Source: JAAELZ01 sp047639475 (GTDB lineage: Bacteria > Pseudomonadota > Gammaproteobacteria > Arenicellales > Poriferihabitantaceae). Taken from it: 34,328 bases of DNA. This document shows, in pieces, positions 25,071 to 33,691 of this stretch (positions are counted from its first letter, which is position 1; each line of letters starts with the position of its first letter). The DNA lies in assembly GCA_047639475.1 (NCBI GenBank), contig JBLIOD010000028.1, positions 1-34,328 of the forward strand, given 5' to 3'. The translations under genes and the position numbers were made by a program. Below the pieces are notes generated by a model, which saw only the letters and a program-made list of their open reading frames with translations, did no database searches and was not told the origin of the DNA.

Positions 25071-26567
25071 TTATTCAGACGTCTCTTCAGCAAACCAAGG
25101 TGCCCGTGCTGTCATAATTAGTGCTTGAGCACGTGCTTCATCCATTTCAATGATTTCGATCACTTCATCGGTAGCACATTCTGCTAAATCTTCCATAGTG
25201 CGAACACCGCCTACGGCTAATGCATGAGCAGTAGGCTCATCCATACCTTCCATTTCAAGCAAATCTGCCGCAGGCACATGCGCTTCTTGAGTAGCAATGG
25301 CACGAGTCAGCATTAGGTCTTGTGCTCTACGCACTAACTCGTCAACCATTTCTTCGCCGAACTCTTCAATCTCGATCAACTCTTGCTTTTCAACGTAGGC
25401 GATTTCTTCGACGGTATTGAAACCCTCTTGAGCCAACACCAACGCAACATCTTCATCGATGTTAAGTTGATCTTTAAACTTCTCGACCAATACACCAATT
25501 TCTGCCGCCTGCTTTTTCTCTGCTTCTTCATCAGTAAGGATGTTTAATTCCCAGCCGATCAATTCAGAAGCCAAACGTACATTTTGGCCACCTCGACCAA
25601 TAGCCCGTGATTGATTTTCTTCACTCACTACGACATCGATGGCGCGCTTTTCTTCGTCAATCAATAACGATTCGATTTCAGCAGGCGCTAAAGCTTTCAA
25701 GGCGAAATCTGCCACTTGGTCAGACCAAACGATAATATCGACACGCTCACCCGCGATTTCATTGGAAACACTTTGAACCCGCGAACCCCGTATACCTACG
25801 CAAGCGCCAACGGGATCAATACGCTTGTCTTTTGCTTGCACTGAGATCTTAGCGCGAATACCCGGTTCTCGAGCCGCACCGTGAATCTCAATCAATCCTT
25901 CGCTTACCTCGGGCACTTCAATCTTGAACAACTCAATTAAGAACTGCGACGAGACACGGTCTAAAAATAACTGCGGCCCGCGGTTAGTGGCTTTTACTTC
26001 TTGTAGCAATGCACGAACCCGATCACCGGTTCTTAAACCATCCATTGGAATTTGATTACGTCGTGGTAATAACGCTTCCGCGTCACCTAAAGCAACGATA
26101 ATGTCACCTCGTTCCATACGTTTAACGGTGCCCGACACCATTTCGCCAACTCTCTCTTCAAAGCGTCGTAACTCTTGCTCACGCCCTGCTTCTCGGACTT
26201 TCTGCATGATCACTTGTTTGGCCGCTTGCGCTTGGATGCGTCCAAACTCAGCTTGCTCAATCGGTTCTTCGATGCTGTCACCAATTTCTAGTTCAACACT
26301 CACCTCTTGGGCCTGATCAAGATATAAGTGCATATTGCCGTCAAACTCTTCGAAGTTGTCGTCCACCACATCCCAAACGCGGAAAGTATCGTAATCACCG
26401 GTATTACGATCAATATCTACACGCGCGTTAATCTCATCTTTATGGAATTTTTTAGTCGCCGTAGATAACGCAGCCTCTATGGCAGCAAAAATCACCTCAC
26501 GGTCGAGATCTTTCTCGCGTGAAACCACATCTGCCATCAGCAATATTTCTCTATTCGTAATCGCCAT
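25071..26567 (-). CDS. nusA: Transcription termination/antitermination factor NusA
   Basis: A 498-residue RNA polymerase-associated factor controlling pausing, termination and antitermination. The N-terminal polymerase-binding domain is at 1-130 and the S1 domain at about 133-200 (GTVKRMERGDIIVALGDAEA). Two KH domains follow (DPVGACVGIRGSRVQSVSNE, then AIGRGGQNVRLASELIGWEL). Two C-terminal acidic repeats (about 365-490, VEEIAYVEKQELIEIEEF and MEDLAECATDEVIEIIEM) match the E. coli arrangement that contacts the polymerase alpha subunit. A ggag sequence 8 bases before ATG 26567 supports the start. Confidence 0.98.
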   Translation of the reverse strand: MAITNREILLMADVVSREKDLDREVIFAAIEAALSTATKKFHKDEINARVDIDRNTGDYDTFRVWDVVDDNFEEFDGNMHLYLDQAQEVSVELEIGDSIEEPIEQAEFGRIQAQAAKQVIMQKVREAGREQELRRFEERVGEMVSGTVKRMERGDIIVALGDAEALLPRRNQIPMDGLRTGDRVRALLQEVKATNRGPQLFLDRVSSQFLIELFKIEVPEVSEGLIEIHGAAREPGIRAKISVQAKDKRIDPVGACVGIRGSRVQSVSNEIAGERVDIIVWSDQVADFALKALAPAEIESLLIDEEKRAIDVVVSEENQSRAIGRGGQNVRLASELIGWELNILTDEEAEKKQAAEIGVLVEKFKDQLNIDEDVALVLAQEGFNTVEEIAYVEKQELIEIEEFGEEMVDELVRRAQDLMLTRAIATQEAHVPAADLLEMEGMDEPTAHALAVGGVRTMEDLAECATDEVIEIIEMDEARAQALIMTARAPWFAEETSE

Positions 26568-26622
26568 TTATCTACTCCAAATCACCAGTTTCTTTAATTA
26601 CTCAACCTAACAAAAAATGACC

Positions 26623-27084
26623 TTAGTCATCATAGTTAGGCACTATTCTTGCCGACTCTATTTGCTCAAGCTCTATTTCATAAGCCTCGTTATCTACGAT
26701 GACTACTATCAAATTGTTGCTAACTTCTTCTAAAACTCCTTTAAATCTTCGTCTACCTAACACGTAATCATGCGTTAGCACTTTAATCTCTTCACCTTGA
26801 TAAGTTTTAAAATGACTTAACTTGGTCAATGGCCGATCATCACCGGGCGAAGTAACTTCTAAATTATAAGCGCCACGTATAGGCTCTTCTAAATCCATCA
26901 CCAAACTAACTTGCCGACTAACTTGCTCACAATCTTCTAACAAGATGCCGCCGGGTGCGTCGATATAAATACGCACTACCGCGCCATTTTGATCTTGCGT
27001 ATGCTCAATCAAAACCAGCTCGTAGCCCAAAGCTTCAATTTGGGGTTCAAGTAAGCTTATCAACCCATTTGGATCACTTTGCAT
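26623..27084 (-). CDS. rimP: Ribosome maturation factor RimP
   Basis: A 153-residue protein needed for 30S maturation. N-terminal alpha/beta domain: GYELVLIEHTQDQNGAVVRI, then an LEDCEQVSRQVSLVMD helix and the motif YNLEVTSPGDDRPL. The C-terminal small SH3-like barrel ends ELEQIESARIVPNYDD. A strong Shine-Dalgarno (ggaggtga) sits 7 bases before ATG 27084. It is the first protein gene of the operon, downstream of the initiator tRNA and an intervening hairpin. Confidence 0.97.
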   Translation of the reverse strand: MQSDPNGLISLLEPQIEALGYELVLIEHTQDQNGAVVRIYIDAPGGILLEDCEQVSRQVSLVMDLEEPIRGAYNLEVTSPGDDRPLTKLSHFKTYQGEEIKVLTHDYVLGRRRFKGVLEEVSNNLIVVIVDNEAYEIELEQIESARIVPNYDD

Positions 27085-27120
27085 CTATTTCACCTCCGAG
27101 ATATTGGCAAAATTTAAATC

Positions 27121-27151
27121 AAAAAAAATGGGCCTATAGCCCATTTTTTCG
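27121..27151 (-). terminator. Intrinsic terminator/attenuator between tRNA-fMet and rimP
   Basis: aaaaaatgggc (27123-27133) and gcccatttttt (27139-27149) pair perfectly around the 5-base loop ctata. Read on the minus strand the stem is followed by a T run, so it can terminate transcripts from the tRNA promoter. Read-through would be required for rimP-nusA-infB expression, as at the E. coli metY-rimP junction. The A/T flanks make it usable on both strands. Confidence 0.8.
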
Positions 27152-27198
27152 CCGTCTAATGTGGCAAAGTCTTCATTATAAAAACGTTGCCACTGAAA

Positions 27199-27275
27199 TG
27201 GTAGCGGGGACAGGATTTGAACCTGTGACCTTCGGGTTATGAGCCCGACGAGCTGCCAAACTGCTCCACCCCGCA
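27199..27275 (-). tRNA. metY: Initiator tRNA-fMet (anticodon CAU)
   Basis: A 77-base tRNA including an encoded CCA. The anticodon loop is CTCATAA, flanked by the three G-C pairs (GGG/CCC) that mark initiators. The D stem has the initiator-type A11-U24 pair. The T loop is GGTTCAAATCC. The acceptor begins TGCGGGG and ends CCCCGCT-A-CCA, so bases 1 and 72 are both U. This keeps the required unpaired 1-72 end but differs from E. coli C1-A72. Its position upstream of rimP-nusA-infB is that of metY. Confidence 0.96.
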
Positions 27276-27287
27276 TCAAGGTCGCAT

Positions 27288-27316
27288 ATTCTAGTGAAAA
27301 GCCTGATTACATGCAA
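27288..27316 (-). promoter_or_regulatory. Putative promoter of the tRNA-fMet-rimP-nusA-infB operon
   Basis: On the minus strand TTGCAT (27316-27311) and TAGAAT (27293-27288) are 17 bases apart, a good sigma-70 spacing, with a GC-containing discriminator and the tRNA beginning about 13 bases downstream. The -10 matches 5 of 6 consensus bases, the -35 three of six. Confidence 0.55.
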
Positions 27317-27348
27317 TCGATAGATTAAGCAATTTTAAACTAAATACG

Positions 27349-28368
27349 ATGAATATTTGCATACTGATTCCAATGAAAAATGCCGCGGCCACCCTGGCCG
27401 ACTGCCTAAACTCTTGCCTGGGTCAAACTATCGATTGTTTTGAGCTAATGATTGTTGATGATCACTCTGAAGATAATAGCATCGCACTGGCGCAGCAGCT
27501 CACCAATCATCTCCCCACAACCAGAGTACACATTGTTAAAAATAGCGGCATGGGTTTGGTTGACGCATTGAATACTGGACTGAATGCAAGCTCTGCAGAA
27601 TTTGTAGCACGGATGGACAGCGATGACATCATGTTACCTAGTCGCTTGGAAAAGCAGCTTTCGTTTTTGCGCAATCATCCAAATATAGAAGTACTGGGCA
27701 CCCAAGTTGACATTTTTCCCCAAGCTGAAATCAAAGATGGTTTCGCCTCCTTCGTGAATTGGCAGAACACCCTACTCACAAACAAAGAAATTCAGCACTC
27801 CATTTACGTTGAAACGCCTATTACTCATCCCAGCGTAATGTTTAGGCGTGAAGTGATTTTGGCCAATGGAGCCTACAGAAAAGGCGACTTCCCCGAAGAC
27901 TATGAACTATGGCTTCGTCTAGCTAGCAAAGGAGTCAAATTCGCCAAACTGGCAGAGAGATTGTTACAGTGGCGAGAATCACCTAACCGCTTATCTCGTA
28001 CAGCAATAAACTGCAGAGCTGATGCATTTAATGCCTTAAGGGCGTCTTATCTGCAACATGATGACCGACTAAGCGATGGGACTTCATTGGTCGTATGGGG
28101 CGCTGGGAGGATCACTCGAAAAAGAGTGAAATTTTTATTGTTAGCTAACAATACTTTGAAAGTAGAACGGTGGATTGATGTCAATCCAAACAAAATTGGA
28201 AATAAAATTGCCGACGTACCCATTAGCGAACCTGATTGGTTGGCTAACTGCTCACCTAAGCCCTTCGTTTTGGTGTACGTTAATAACCGGGGCGCACGAG
28301 AAGAAATTACGGATTTCTTACAAAAAATAGACTATAAAGCCGGGCTTGACTATCTAGCAGTGGGTTAA
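27349..28368 (+). CDS. Family 2 glycosyltransferase with C-terminal Rossmann-like extension
   Basis: A 339-residue protein. Residues about 1-215 form a GT-A fold: NICILIPMKNAAATLADCLN, a nucleotide-sugar Asp in LMIVDDHSEDNS, the metal-binding motif ARMDSDDIMLPSRL, and the acceptor-side PEDYELWLRLASKG. Residues about 245-339 are an extra domain starting SLVVWGAGRITRKRVKFLL. Its Gly-x-Gly-x-x-x pattern followed by a strand ending in Asp (ERWIDVNPNKIG) suggests a small nucleotide-binding Rossmann unit. No membrane segments are visible, so it is probably cytoplasmic and works on lipopolysaccharide or another surface glycan; donor and acceptor are unknown. It is a lone gene, divergent from the tRNA operon, with no other glycan genes beside it. 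Confidence 0.87.
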   Translation: MNICILIPMKNAAATLADCLNSCLGQTIDCFELMIVDDHSEDNSIALAQQLTNHLPTTRVHIVKNSGMGLVDALNTGLNASSAEFVARMDSDDIMLPSRLEKQLSFLRNHPNIEVLGTQVDIFPQAEIKDGFASFVNWQNTLLTNKEIQHSIYVETPITHPSVMFRREVILANGAYRKGDFPEDYELWLRLASKGVKFAKLAERLLQWRESPNRLSRTAINCRADAFNALRASYLQHDDRLSDGTSLVVWGAGRITRKRVKFLLLANNTLKVERWIDVNPNKIGNKIADVPISEPDWLANCSPKPFVLVYVNNRGAREEITDFLQKIDYKAGLDYLAVG

Positions 28369-28401
28369 CAAACAGTTGACTGCCCTTACCAAGCATTTAC
28401 C

Positions 28402-28983
28402 TCAGAATACAGAAGGCGAATATATTTCGTTGACCAATAAGCGAGCCAACCCAATTTGATATAGGCATCGTCTGGCCCAATAGCCCTCTGCTAAGGGAAG
28501 GCCTGCAGCCAAAAAAGGTTCCAATATCAGCATGTCATTCGTCACTCTGGCTATTTGCATTTCTCCTCTTATCACATTGGGCGAATTGAACAGATAACCG
28601 CCCAATGATTCTTTACCTAAGCCATTTAGGGTTTGCATGAGAGAAGCATCATTGCCTGTTATTACACTTCTTGCGAAAATCAATGGCGTTTGCCCATTAC
28701 ACAACACCACCTCGCGCACCCAAACATTATGGGCGTCGCTCACCTTTAAGAGAGTACATTCCGAAGCCAGTGGCAACGCTTGCTGCCAGCTGAGCAACTG
28801 GAGGTTGAAATGCTCAGCATGCATTACACGCAATCTATCCGTTAAAGAATTAGCATCTAGTAGCCAATGGCTAATTACATCTGTAAACAAAGGAGAGGCA
28901 ACTGCATCAGAACGTATCCAGTCAGGCTCTTGCAAGGGTAACAAATTGTGGCTTGATGCTACGGCAGCTTGGTTACTATTCAT
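28402..28983 (-). CDS. ubiC: Chorismate--pyruvate lyase
   Basis: A 193-residue enzyme that removes pyruvate from chorismate to give 4-hydroxybenzoate, the first committed step of ubiquinone synthesis. Recognisable parts: DANSLTDRLRVM near residue 50, VWVREVVLCNGQTPLIFARS (with the substrate-binding Arg), LGKESLGGYLF and the C-terminal YWARRCLYQIGLARLLVNEI, whose Glu corresponds to the catalytic-site Glu155 of E. coli UbiC. The start overlaps the end of lolD by 8 bases, so it is probably the last gene of the prfB-lysS-lolC-lolD unit. ubiA, its usual partner, is not in the window. Confidence 0.9.
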   Translation of the reverse strand: MNSNQAAVASSHNLLPLQEPDWIRSDAVASPLFTDVISHWLLDANSLTDRLRVMHAEHFNLQLLSWQQALPLASECTLLKVSDAHNVWVREVVLCNGQTPLIFARSVITGNDASLMQTLNGLGKESLGGYLFNSPNVIRGEMQIARVTNDMLILEPFLAAGLPLAEGYWARRCLYQIGLARLLVNEIYSPSVF

Positions 28984-29668
28984 TCTCCCCAGCCCAAAGC
29001 GCCAATTGCCCCTCTTCTAAACGATATTGTTTGTGTAGGCGCGCGGCCAACGATCGATCGTGCGTGACGACCACCAAACTGGTACCCAGTTCTTGGTTTA
29101 GCTCGACCATCAAGGCATGAATATTTTCGGCAGTTTGATGATCCAAGTTTCCTGTGGGTTCGTCCGCTAACACGCATTTCGGCTTGGTCACCAGTGCTCT
29201 TGCCACCGCTGCGCGCTGACGTTCACCGCCTGACAACTCGCCGGGCTTGTGCTCTAATCGTTTAGCCAAACCCGTTTTTATCAGCATATCTTCGGCAGTC
29301 GCCATCGCGTTCTCGGATTCAACGCCGCGAATTAACAGCGGCATAGCCACGTTCTCTAAAGCAGTGAATTCTTGCAACAGATGATGAAATTGATAAACAA
29401 ACCCCAAGGTTTCGTTACGAAGTTGACCTTGTTTTTTGGCACTGAGCTTGGCAATTTCTTGTCCATCTACCCAGACTGTTCCACTGGTAGGCTTACTTAA
29501 ACCGCCTAACAGGTGTAGCAACGTACTTTTCCCGGAACCGGACGCACCGACTATCGCAATCTGCTCACCCGCATTGACGGTAAAGTGGGTATCTTGAATT
29601 ACGTCCACGTCTAAAACACCGTCATTAAAACGCCTCGTCAACCCCTTGGTCTCAAGAACAGCAGACAT
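28976..29668 (-). CDS. lolD: Lipoprotein-releasing system ATPase LolD
   Basis: A 230-residue ABC ATPase powering release of outer-membrane lipoproteins from the inner membrane to LolA. Walker A GASGSGKST, the LolD-type segment LGFVYQFHHLLQEFTALENV, signature LSGGERQR, Walker B VLADEPTGNLD and H-loop VVTHD are present. ATG 29668 overlaps the TGA of the permease gene by one base (TGATG), giving translational coupling and the normal length; the longer frame from 29716 would run far into the permease gene. Confidence 0.96.
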   Translation of the reverse strand: MSAVLETKGLTRRFNDGVLDVDVIQDTHFTVNAGEQIAIVGASGSGKSTLLHLLGGLSKPTSGTVWVDGQEIAKLSAKKQGQLRNETLGFVYQFHHLLQEFTALENVAMPLLIRGVESENAMATAEDMLIKTGLAKRLEHKPGELSGGERQRAAVARALVTKPKCVLADEPTGNLDHQTAENIHALMVELNQELGTSLVVVTHDRSLAARLHKQYRLEEGQLALWAGENE

Positions 29669-30915
29669 CAGTCGTACCTCAATGCTTCGGCGGGCTCTAA
29701 CTTCGACGCACGCCATGCCGGATAAAGTGTTGCAAGAAAGCTCAAAAATAAAGAAAGCAGCACCACACCAATGACATCCGGCACCCGCATCTCGGAAGGG
29801 AAACCACTAATAAAATAGACCTCTGGAGGGAAAAACTGCACGCCAAACACGCCTTCGAAAAAACTAACCATCGCTTCCACATTGATTGCCGTTAGTACGC
29901 CCAGCAGTGCCCCCAACAAAGTACCGATAACGCCAATGACGGCGCCTTGCACCATAAATATTTTCATGATGCCAGCGGGCGCCATTCCTAGCGTTCGTAG
30001 TATCGCGATATCAGACTGTTTGTCTGTCACCAACATAACCAAAGTAGAGACAATATTAAACGCTGCCACCATAATGATCAGGGTAAGGATAATAAACATC
30101 ACTCGCTTTTCTACTTTTAAGGCATTAAAGAAACTGACATTATCCTGGGTCCAATCTCGAATACGAAAATTACCGCTGGTTTGGGCCAGTAAGTCTCGAC
30201 GAATTCTTGGCGCTTCAAAGGTATCCTGTAAGCTCAAGCGCAAGCCGCTCACCTTTCCTTTGGTACTTAAAAATAAGGCAGCATCATCAAGGTGCATCAC
30301 AGTTAAGGCGCTATCATATTGGTGCATGCCCATCTCGAATATGCCGATAACCGTAAATCGCTTCATCCTAGGCAACAAACCTGCTGGTGTTACGCGGCCT
30401 TTTGGGGCAATGATAGTGATTTTATCGCCCAGATCTGCGCCAATTTGTGCGGCTAAACTGCTACCAATCAGAATACTAAACTGACCTGATTGCAAACCAC
30501 TGGCATTGCCAACGATAACTTTATCAAGCACCTCAGAAACGTCGCGTTCAAGTTCTGGATCAATCCCTCTTATCAACGCCCCACTAACGTTACCACCTAA
30601 GGAAGCCATACCTTGACCAAACACATAGGGTGCACTGGCCAGCACTTCTGGGTTTTTCCCTACTAAACTGGCCACAGCCTGCCAATCGGCTAGACTGCCA
30701 TCATATCCCGTGACGGTTGCATGAGAAGCCACAGATAGAATTCGGTCACGTAAATCATTGTGAAAACCATTCATTACGGACAAAACGGTTATCAAGGCCC
30801 ACACGCCGAGCGCGATGCCCAACATAGACACCAAGGATATAAATGATATGAAGTGATTACGCCGTTTTGCCCGCGTATAACGCAGGCCAATGAATAACTC
30901 TAGCGGTTTGATCAT
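29668..30915 (-). CDS. lolC: Lipoprotein-releasing ABC transporter permease (LolC/LolE/LolF family)
   Basis: A 415-residue inner-membrane permease with four membrane segments: one near the N-terminus (about residues 25-48, FISLVSMLGIALGVWALITV) and three toward the C-terminus (about 270-300, 320-345, 378-400). They surround a large periplasmic domain that extracts lipoproteins. The family C-terminus ATLYPAWRASKLEPAEALRYD is intact. Only one permease gene is next to lolD, whereas E. coli has lolC-lolD-lolE. It might therefore work as a homodimer (LolF-type), or a lolE may lie elsewhere; the sequence alone does not decide. It follows lysS by 13 bases. Confidence 0.93.
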   Translation of the reverse strand: MIKPLELFIGLRYTRAKRRNHFISFISLVSMLGIALGVWALITVLSVMNGFHNDLRDRILSVASHATVTGYDGSLADWQAVASLVGKNPEVLASAPYVFGQGMASLGGNVSGALIRGIDPELERDVSEVLDKVIVGNASGLQSGQFSILIGSSLAAQIGADLGDKITIIAPKGRVTPAGLLPRMKRFTVIGIFEMGMHQYDSALTVMHLDDAALFLSTKGKVSGLRLSLQDTFEAPRIRRDLLAQTSGNFRIRDWTQDNVSFFNALKVEKRVMFIILTLIIMVAAFNIVSTLVMLVTDKQSDIAILRTLGMAPAGIMKIFMVQGAVIGVIGTLLGALLGVLTAINVEAMVSFFEGVFGVQFFPPEVYFISGFPSEMRVPDVIGVVLLSLFLSFLATLYPAWRASKLEPAEALRYD

Positions 30916-30928
30916 GTAATAGTGGCCG

Positions 30929-32419
30929 TTAGACTTCTGGGCGCATCAAAGGAAATAACAATACTTCCCGAATCGATGCACTGTCAGTTAATAGCATCAC
31001 CAAACGGTCAATACCAATACCCTCACCCGCGGTGGGGGGCAAACCATACTCTAGTGCGCGAATATAGTCCGCATCGTAATGCATGGCCTCATCGTCACCA
31101 TCATCCTTTTCTTGTACCTGCGCTTTGAAACGCTCAGCTTGGTCGATTGGGTCGTTGAGCTCTGAGAAACCATTGGCGATTTCACGCCCCGCTGCAAAAA
31201 ACTCAAATCGATCGCTGATTTCAGGATTGTCATCATTACGGCGAGACAACGGCGAAACTTCAACAGGGTATGCCGTGATAAATGTAGGGTTCATCAACTG
31301 ATGTTCAGCTGTTTCTTCAAATATTTCAGTTTGTAGTTTACCCAGGCCAAATCCTGGTTTAACGTGAATTTTCAAGCCCAGCGCAATGTCGCGTGTTTTA
31401 TCAAAATCAGCCAAATCTTCAGCCGTAATCGTTGGATTATATTTCACGATGGCTTCCACCATGGTCATACGCTCAAACGGCTTGCCAAAATCCAAGATTT
31501 CGCCTTGATAGGTGATCAGCGAGCTACCGGTTACCGCTTCTGTTAAACCACGCAGCATGTCTTCGGTGAGATCAATTAAGTCCTCAAAGGTCGCGTAAGC
31601 CTGGTAAAACTCCAACATGGTGAATTCTGGATTATGCCTTGTGCTTACTCCTTCGTTGCGGAAGTTGCGATTGATTTCAAACACCCGCTCAAAGCCGCCT
31701 ACTACCAAGCGTTTTAAATACAGCTCCGGAGCGATGCGTAAATAAAGCGGAATATCTAGGGCATTGTGATGGGTATTAAACGGTCGCGCGACAGCGCCTC
31801 CCGGAATCGGGTGCATCATGGGCGTCTCAACCTCCATGAAACGCTGGTCTACTAAATAATCACGAATATACTGGACAGTCTTTGCGCGCTTATTAAAAAT
31901 GTCACGCACTTCCTCATTCATAATGAGGTCTACATAACGCTGACGGTAACGCATTTCAGCATCAGTCAGGCCATGAAATTTTTCAGGCAAAGGTCGCAAC
32001 GACTTAGTCAACAAGCGAATCGAACTAATTCGCACGCTCAGTTCGTCTGTTTGGGTACGAAACAATTCACCCTCAACGCCCAAGATATCGCCAATATCAT
32101 ATTTCTTGAATTCTTCGTTATACTGCCCTTCTGGCAAGGCGTCTCGTTGCACAAAAATTTGCGCTCGGCCTGTCATATCTTGCAAATGCGCGAAGCTGGC
32201 CTTACCCATTATCCGACGCGACATCATTCGCCCAGCAAAACGTACCGTTATCTTTGCCTCGGCCAATTCTTCTTTGGTTTTATCTCCAGCGCTGGCTAAA
32301 AAGTCGCCAATAAAGTCGTCTCGTTTGAAGTCATTGGGATAGGCATTGCCCTGCTCTTCAATCGCTTCTAGCTTGGCCATTCTTTGGCTGATCTGTTCGT
32401 TGTCGTCTGTCTGTGTCAT
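30929..32419 (-). CDS. lysS: Lysyl-tRNA synthetase (class II)
   Basis: A 496-residue class IIb synthetase charging tRNA-Lys. The N-terminal OB anticodon-binding domain is at about residues 55-170 (VRFAGRMMSRRIMGKASFAH). The class II core has motif 2 as NRNFRNEGVSTRHNPEFTM and motif 3 as GIGIDRLVMLL near the end. ATG 32419 is chosen over a TTG two codons upstream. It lies 15 bases after prfB; the prfB-lysS pair is conserved in E. coli. Confidence 0.97.
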   Translation of the reverse strand: MTQTDDNEQISQRMAKLEAIEEQGNAYPNDFKRDDFIGDFLASAGDKTKEELAEAKITVRFAGRMMSRRIMGKASFAHLQDMTGRAQIFVQRDALPEGQYNEEFKKYDIGDILGVEGELFRTQTDELSVRISSIRLLTKSLRPLPEKFHGLTDAEMRYRQRYVDLIMNEEVRDIFNKRAKTVQYIRDYLVDQRFMEVETPMMHPIPGGAVARPFNTHHNALDIPLYLRIAPELYLKRLVVGGFERVFEINRNFRNEGVSTRHNPEFTMLEFYQAYATFEDLIDLTEDMLRGLTEAVTGSSLITYQGEILDFGKPFERMTMVEAIVKYNPTITAEDLADFDKTRDIALGLKIHVKPGFGLGKLQTEIFEETAEHQLMNPTFITAYPVEVSPLSRRNDDNPEISDRFEFFAAGREIANGFSELNDPIDQAERFKAQVQEKDDGDDEAMHYDADYIRALEYGLPPTAGEGIGIDRLVMLLTDSASIREVLLFPLMRPEV

Positions 32420-32434
32420 TTTCAAATAATATGT

Positions 32435-33533
32435 CTAATTACCAGCTTTTAGACTGGCTTCAATAAATAGGTTCAAGCCGCCGTCTAAAACCGCTTGAGT
32501 ATTGCCTGTTTCAACGCCGGTGCGTAAATCTTTGATCCGAGACTGATCCAACACGTAAGAACGAATTTGACTGCCCCAACCAATGTCTGACTTCTCATCT
32601 TCTACTGCTTGTTGCTCGCCTCTGCGACTCGCCATTTCGCGTTCGAATAACCTGGCTTTCAACATTGACATCGCTTCAGCCCGATTTCGATGCTGCGACC
32701 GGTCATTCTGACACTGCACCACAATATTCGTCGGAATGTGCGTAATACGTACCGCCGAGTCAGTCCTGTTAACATGTTGTCCACCCGCCCCACTTGCTCG
32801 GTAGGTATCCGTGCGTAAATCAGCCGGGTTAATTTCTACCTCGAATGAGTCGTCAATTTCCGGGTACACATACACGCCGGCAAATGAAGTATGGCGACGA
32901 CTACCAGAGTCAAAGGGACTTTTTCGCACTAAACGGTGAACCCCTAACTCAGTGCGCAAATTGCCGTAAGCATACTCACCGACAATCTTGATCGTGGCAC
33001 TTTTAATGCCCGCCACATCGCCATGAGATTTTTCGATGAGCTCTACAGTAAACCCTTGCGCCTCACCCCAACGCATATACATGCGTAATAACATCTCTGC
33101 CCAGTCCTGCGCTTCGGTGCCGCCTGATCCAGATTGGATGTCTAAAAATGCATTATTCTGGTCAGCTTCGCCCCTAAACATTCGCTGAAATTCAAGCTTT
33201 TCCAGCGAAGCGTCAACCGCATGGCAATCAATCTCTATTTGAGCAAAGGCTTCTTCATCATCCTCCAACAACACCATCTCCAACAACTCTGCCGAATCGA
33301 TAGTCGATTGAGTCAAAGTATCAAGCACCTCAACAATGTTTTCCAAGGTGGCTTTTTCTTTGCCTAATGCTTGAGCCAGTTCGGGGGCGTCCCAAATGGC
33401 CGAGTCTTGCAACTGTAGATTAACTTCTTCTAAGCGCTCTTTCTTTTCAGCGTAGTCAAAGATACCCCCTCAGCGCTTCAATACGCTGGCTTGCATTGCT
33501 TATAGATGTCTTGATTTCGTTGGCTTCAATCAC
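32435..33533 (-). CDS. prfB: Peptide chain release factor 2 (with programmed +1 frameshift)
   Basis: RF2 terminates translation at UGA and UAA. The gene is read in two frames. GTG 33533 begins 25 codons (MIEANEIKTSISNASQRIEA, then LRGYL) ending at an in-frame TGA at 33458-33456. After a +1 shift reading continues as Asp-Tyr-Ala-Glu-Lys from 33457 to the stop at 32435, for 365 residues in total, the same as E. coli RF2. The stop-codon selectivity motif is SPF (RKSPFDSGSRRH) and the hydrolysis motif is GGQ (SGAGGQHVNRTDSAV). Without the shift the open frame would start falsely at an internal Met (33412). It is the first gene of the prfB-lysS-lolC-lolD-ubiC run. Confidence 0.97.
33455..33470 (-). 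promoter_or_regulatory. prfB autoregulatory +1 frameshift site
   Basis: On the minus strand AGGGGG (33470-33465), TAT, then CTT TGA C (33461-33455). This is the classical RF2 element: an internal Shine-Dalgarno 3 bases before the slippery CUU and a UGA stop followed by C. When RF2 is scarce, ribosomes pause at UGA and slip forward, making more RF2. Confidence 0.97.
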
Positions 33534-33691
33534 GCTAAACAGTCAATTAATAGATGCCGCGAAGGATACCGTAATTTACGATTATATTTTCCAATTTTAT
33601 GCTTTATACCCATGCTAAATCTAAAACGAAGTTGCCTTGGTTTTAAGCTGCTATCATCAGCGCTTTATAATTTGTTCGCTTTTTTTGTTCA

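Noticed and set aside
27085..27279. Open frames on both strands across the tRNA (for example one containing RRSQVQILSPLPF on the minus strand)
   Set aside because: These are translations of the tRNA gene and its flanks; this peptide pattern is a well-known artefact of tRNA sequences.
33534..33691. Divergent promoters for prfB and the KefG-like gene
   Set aside because: tataat-like boxes exist on both strands but no -35 at proper spacing; the region is AT-rich, so chance matches are likely.
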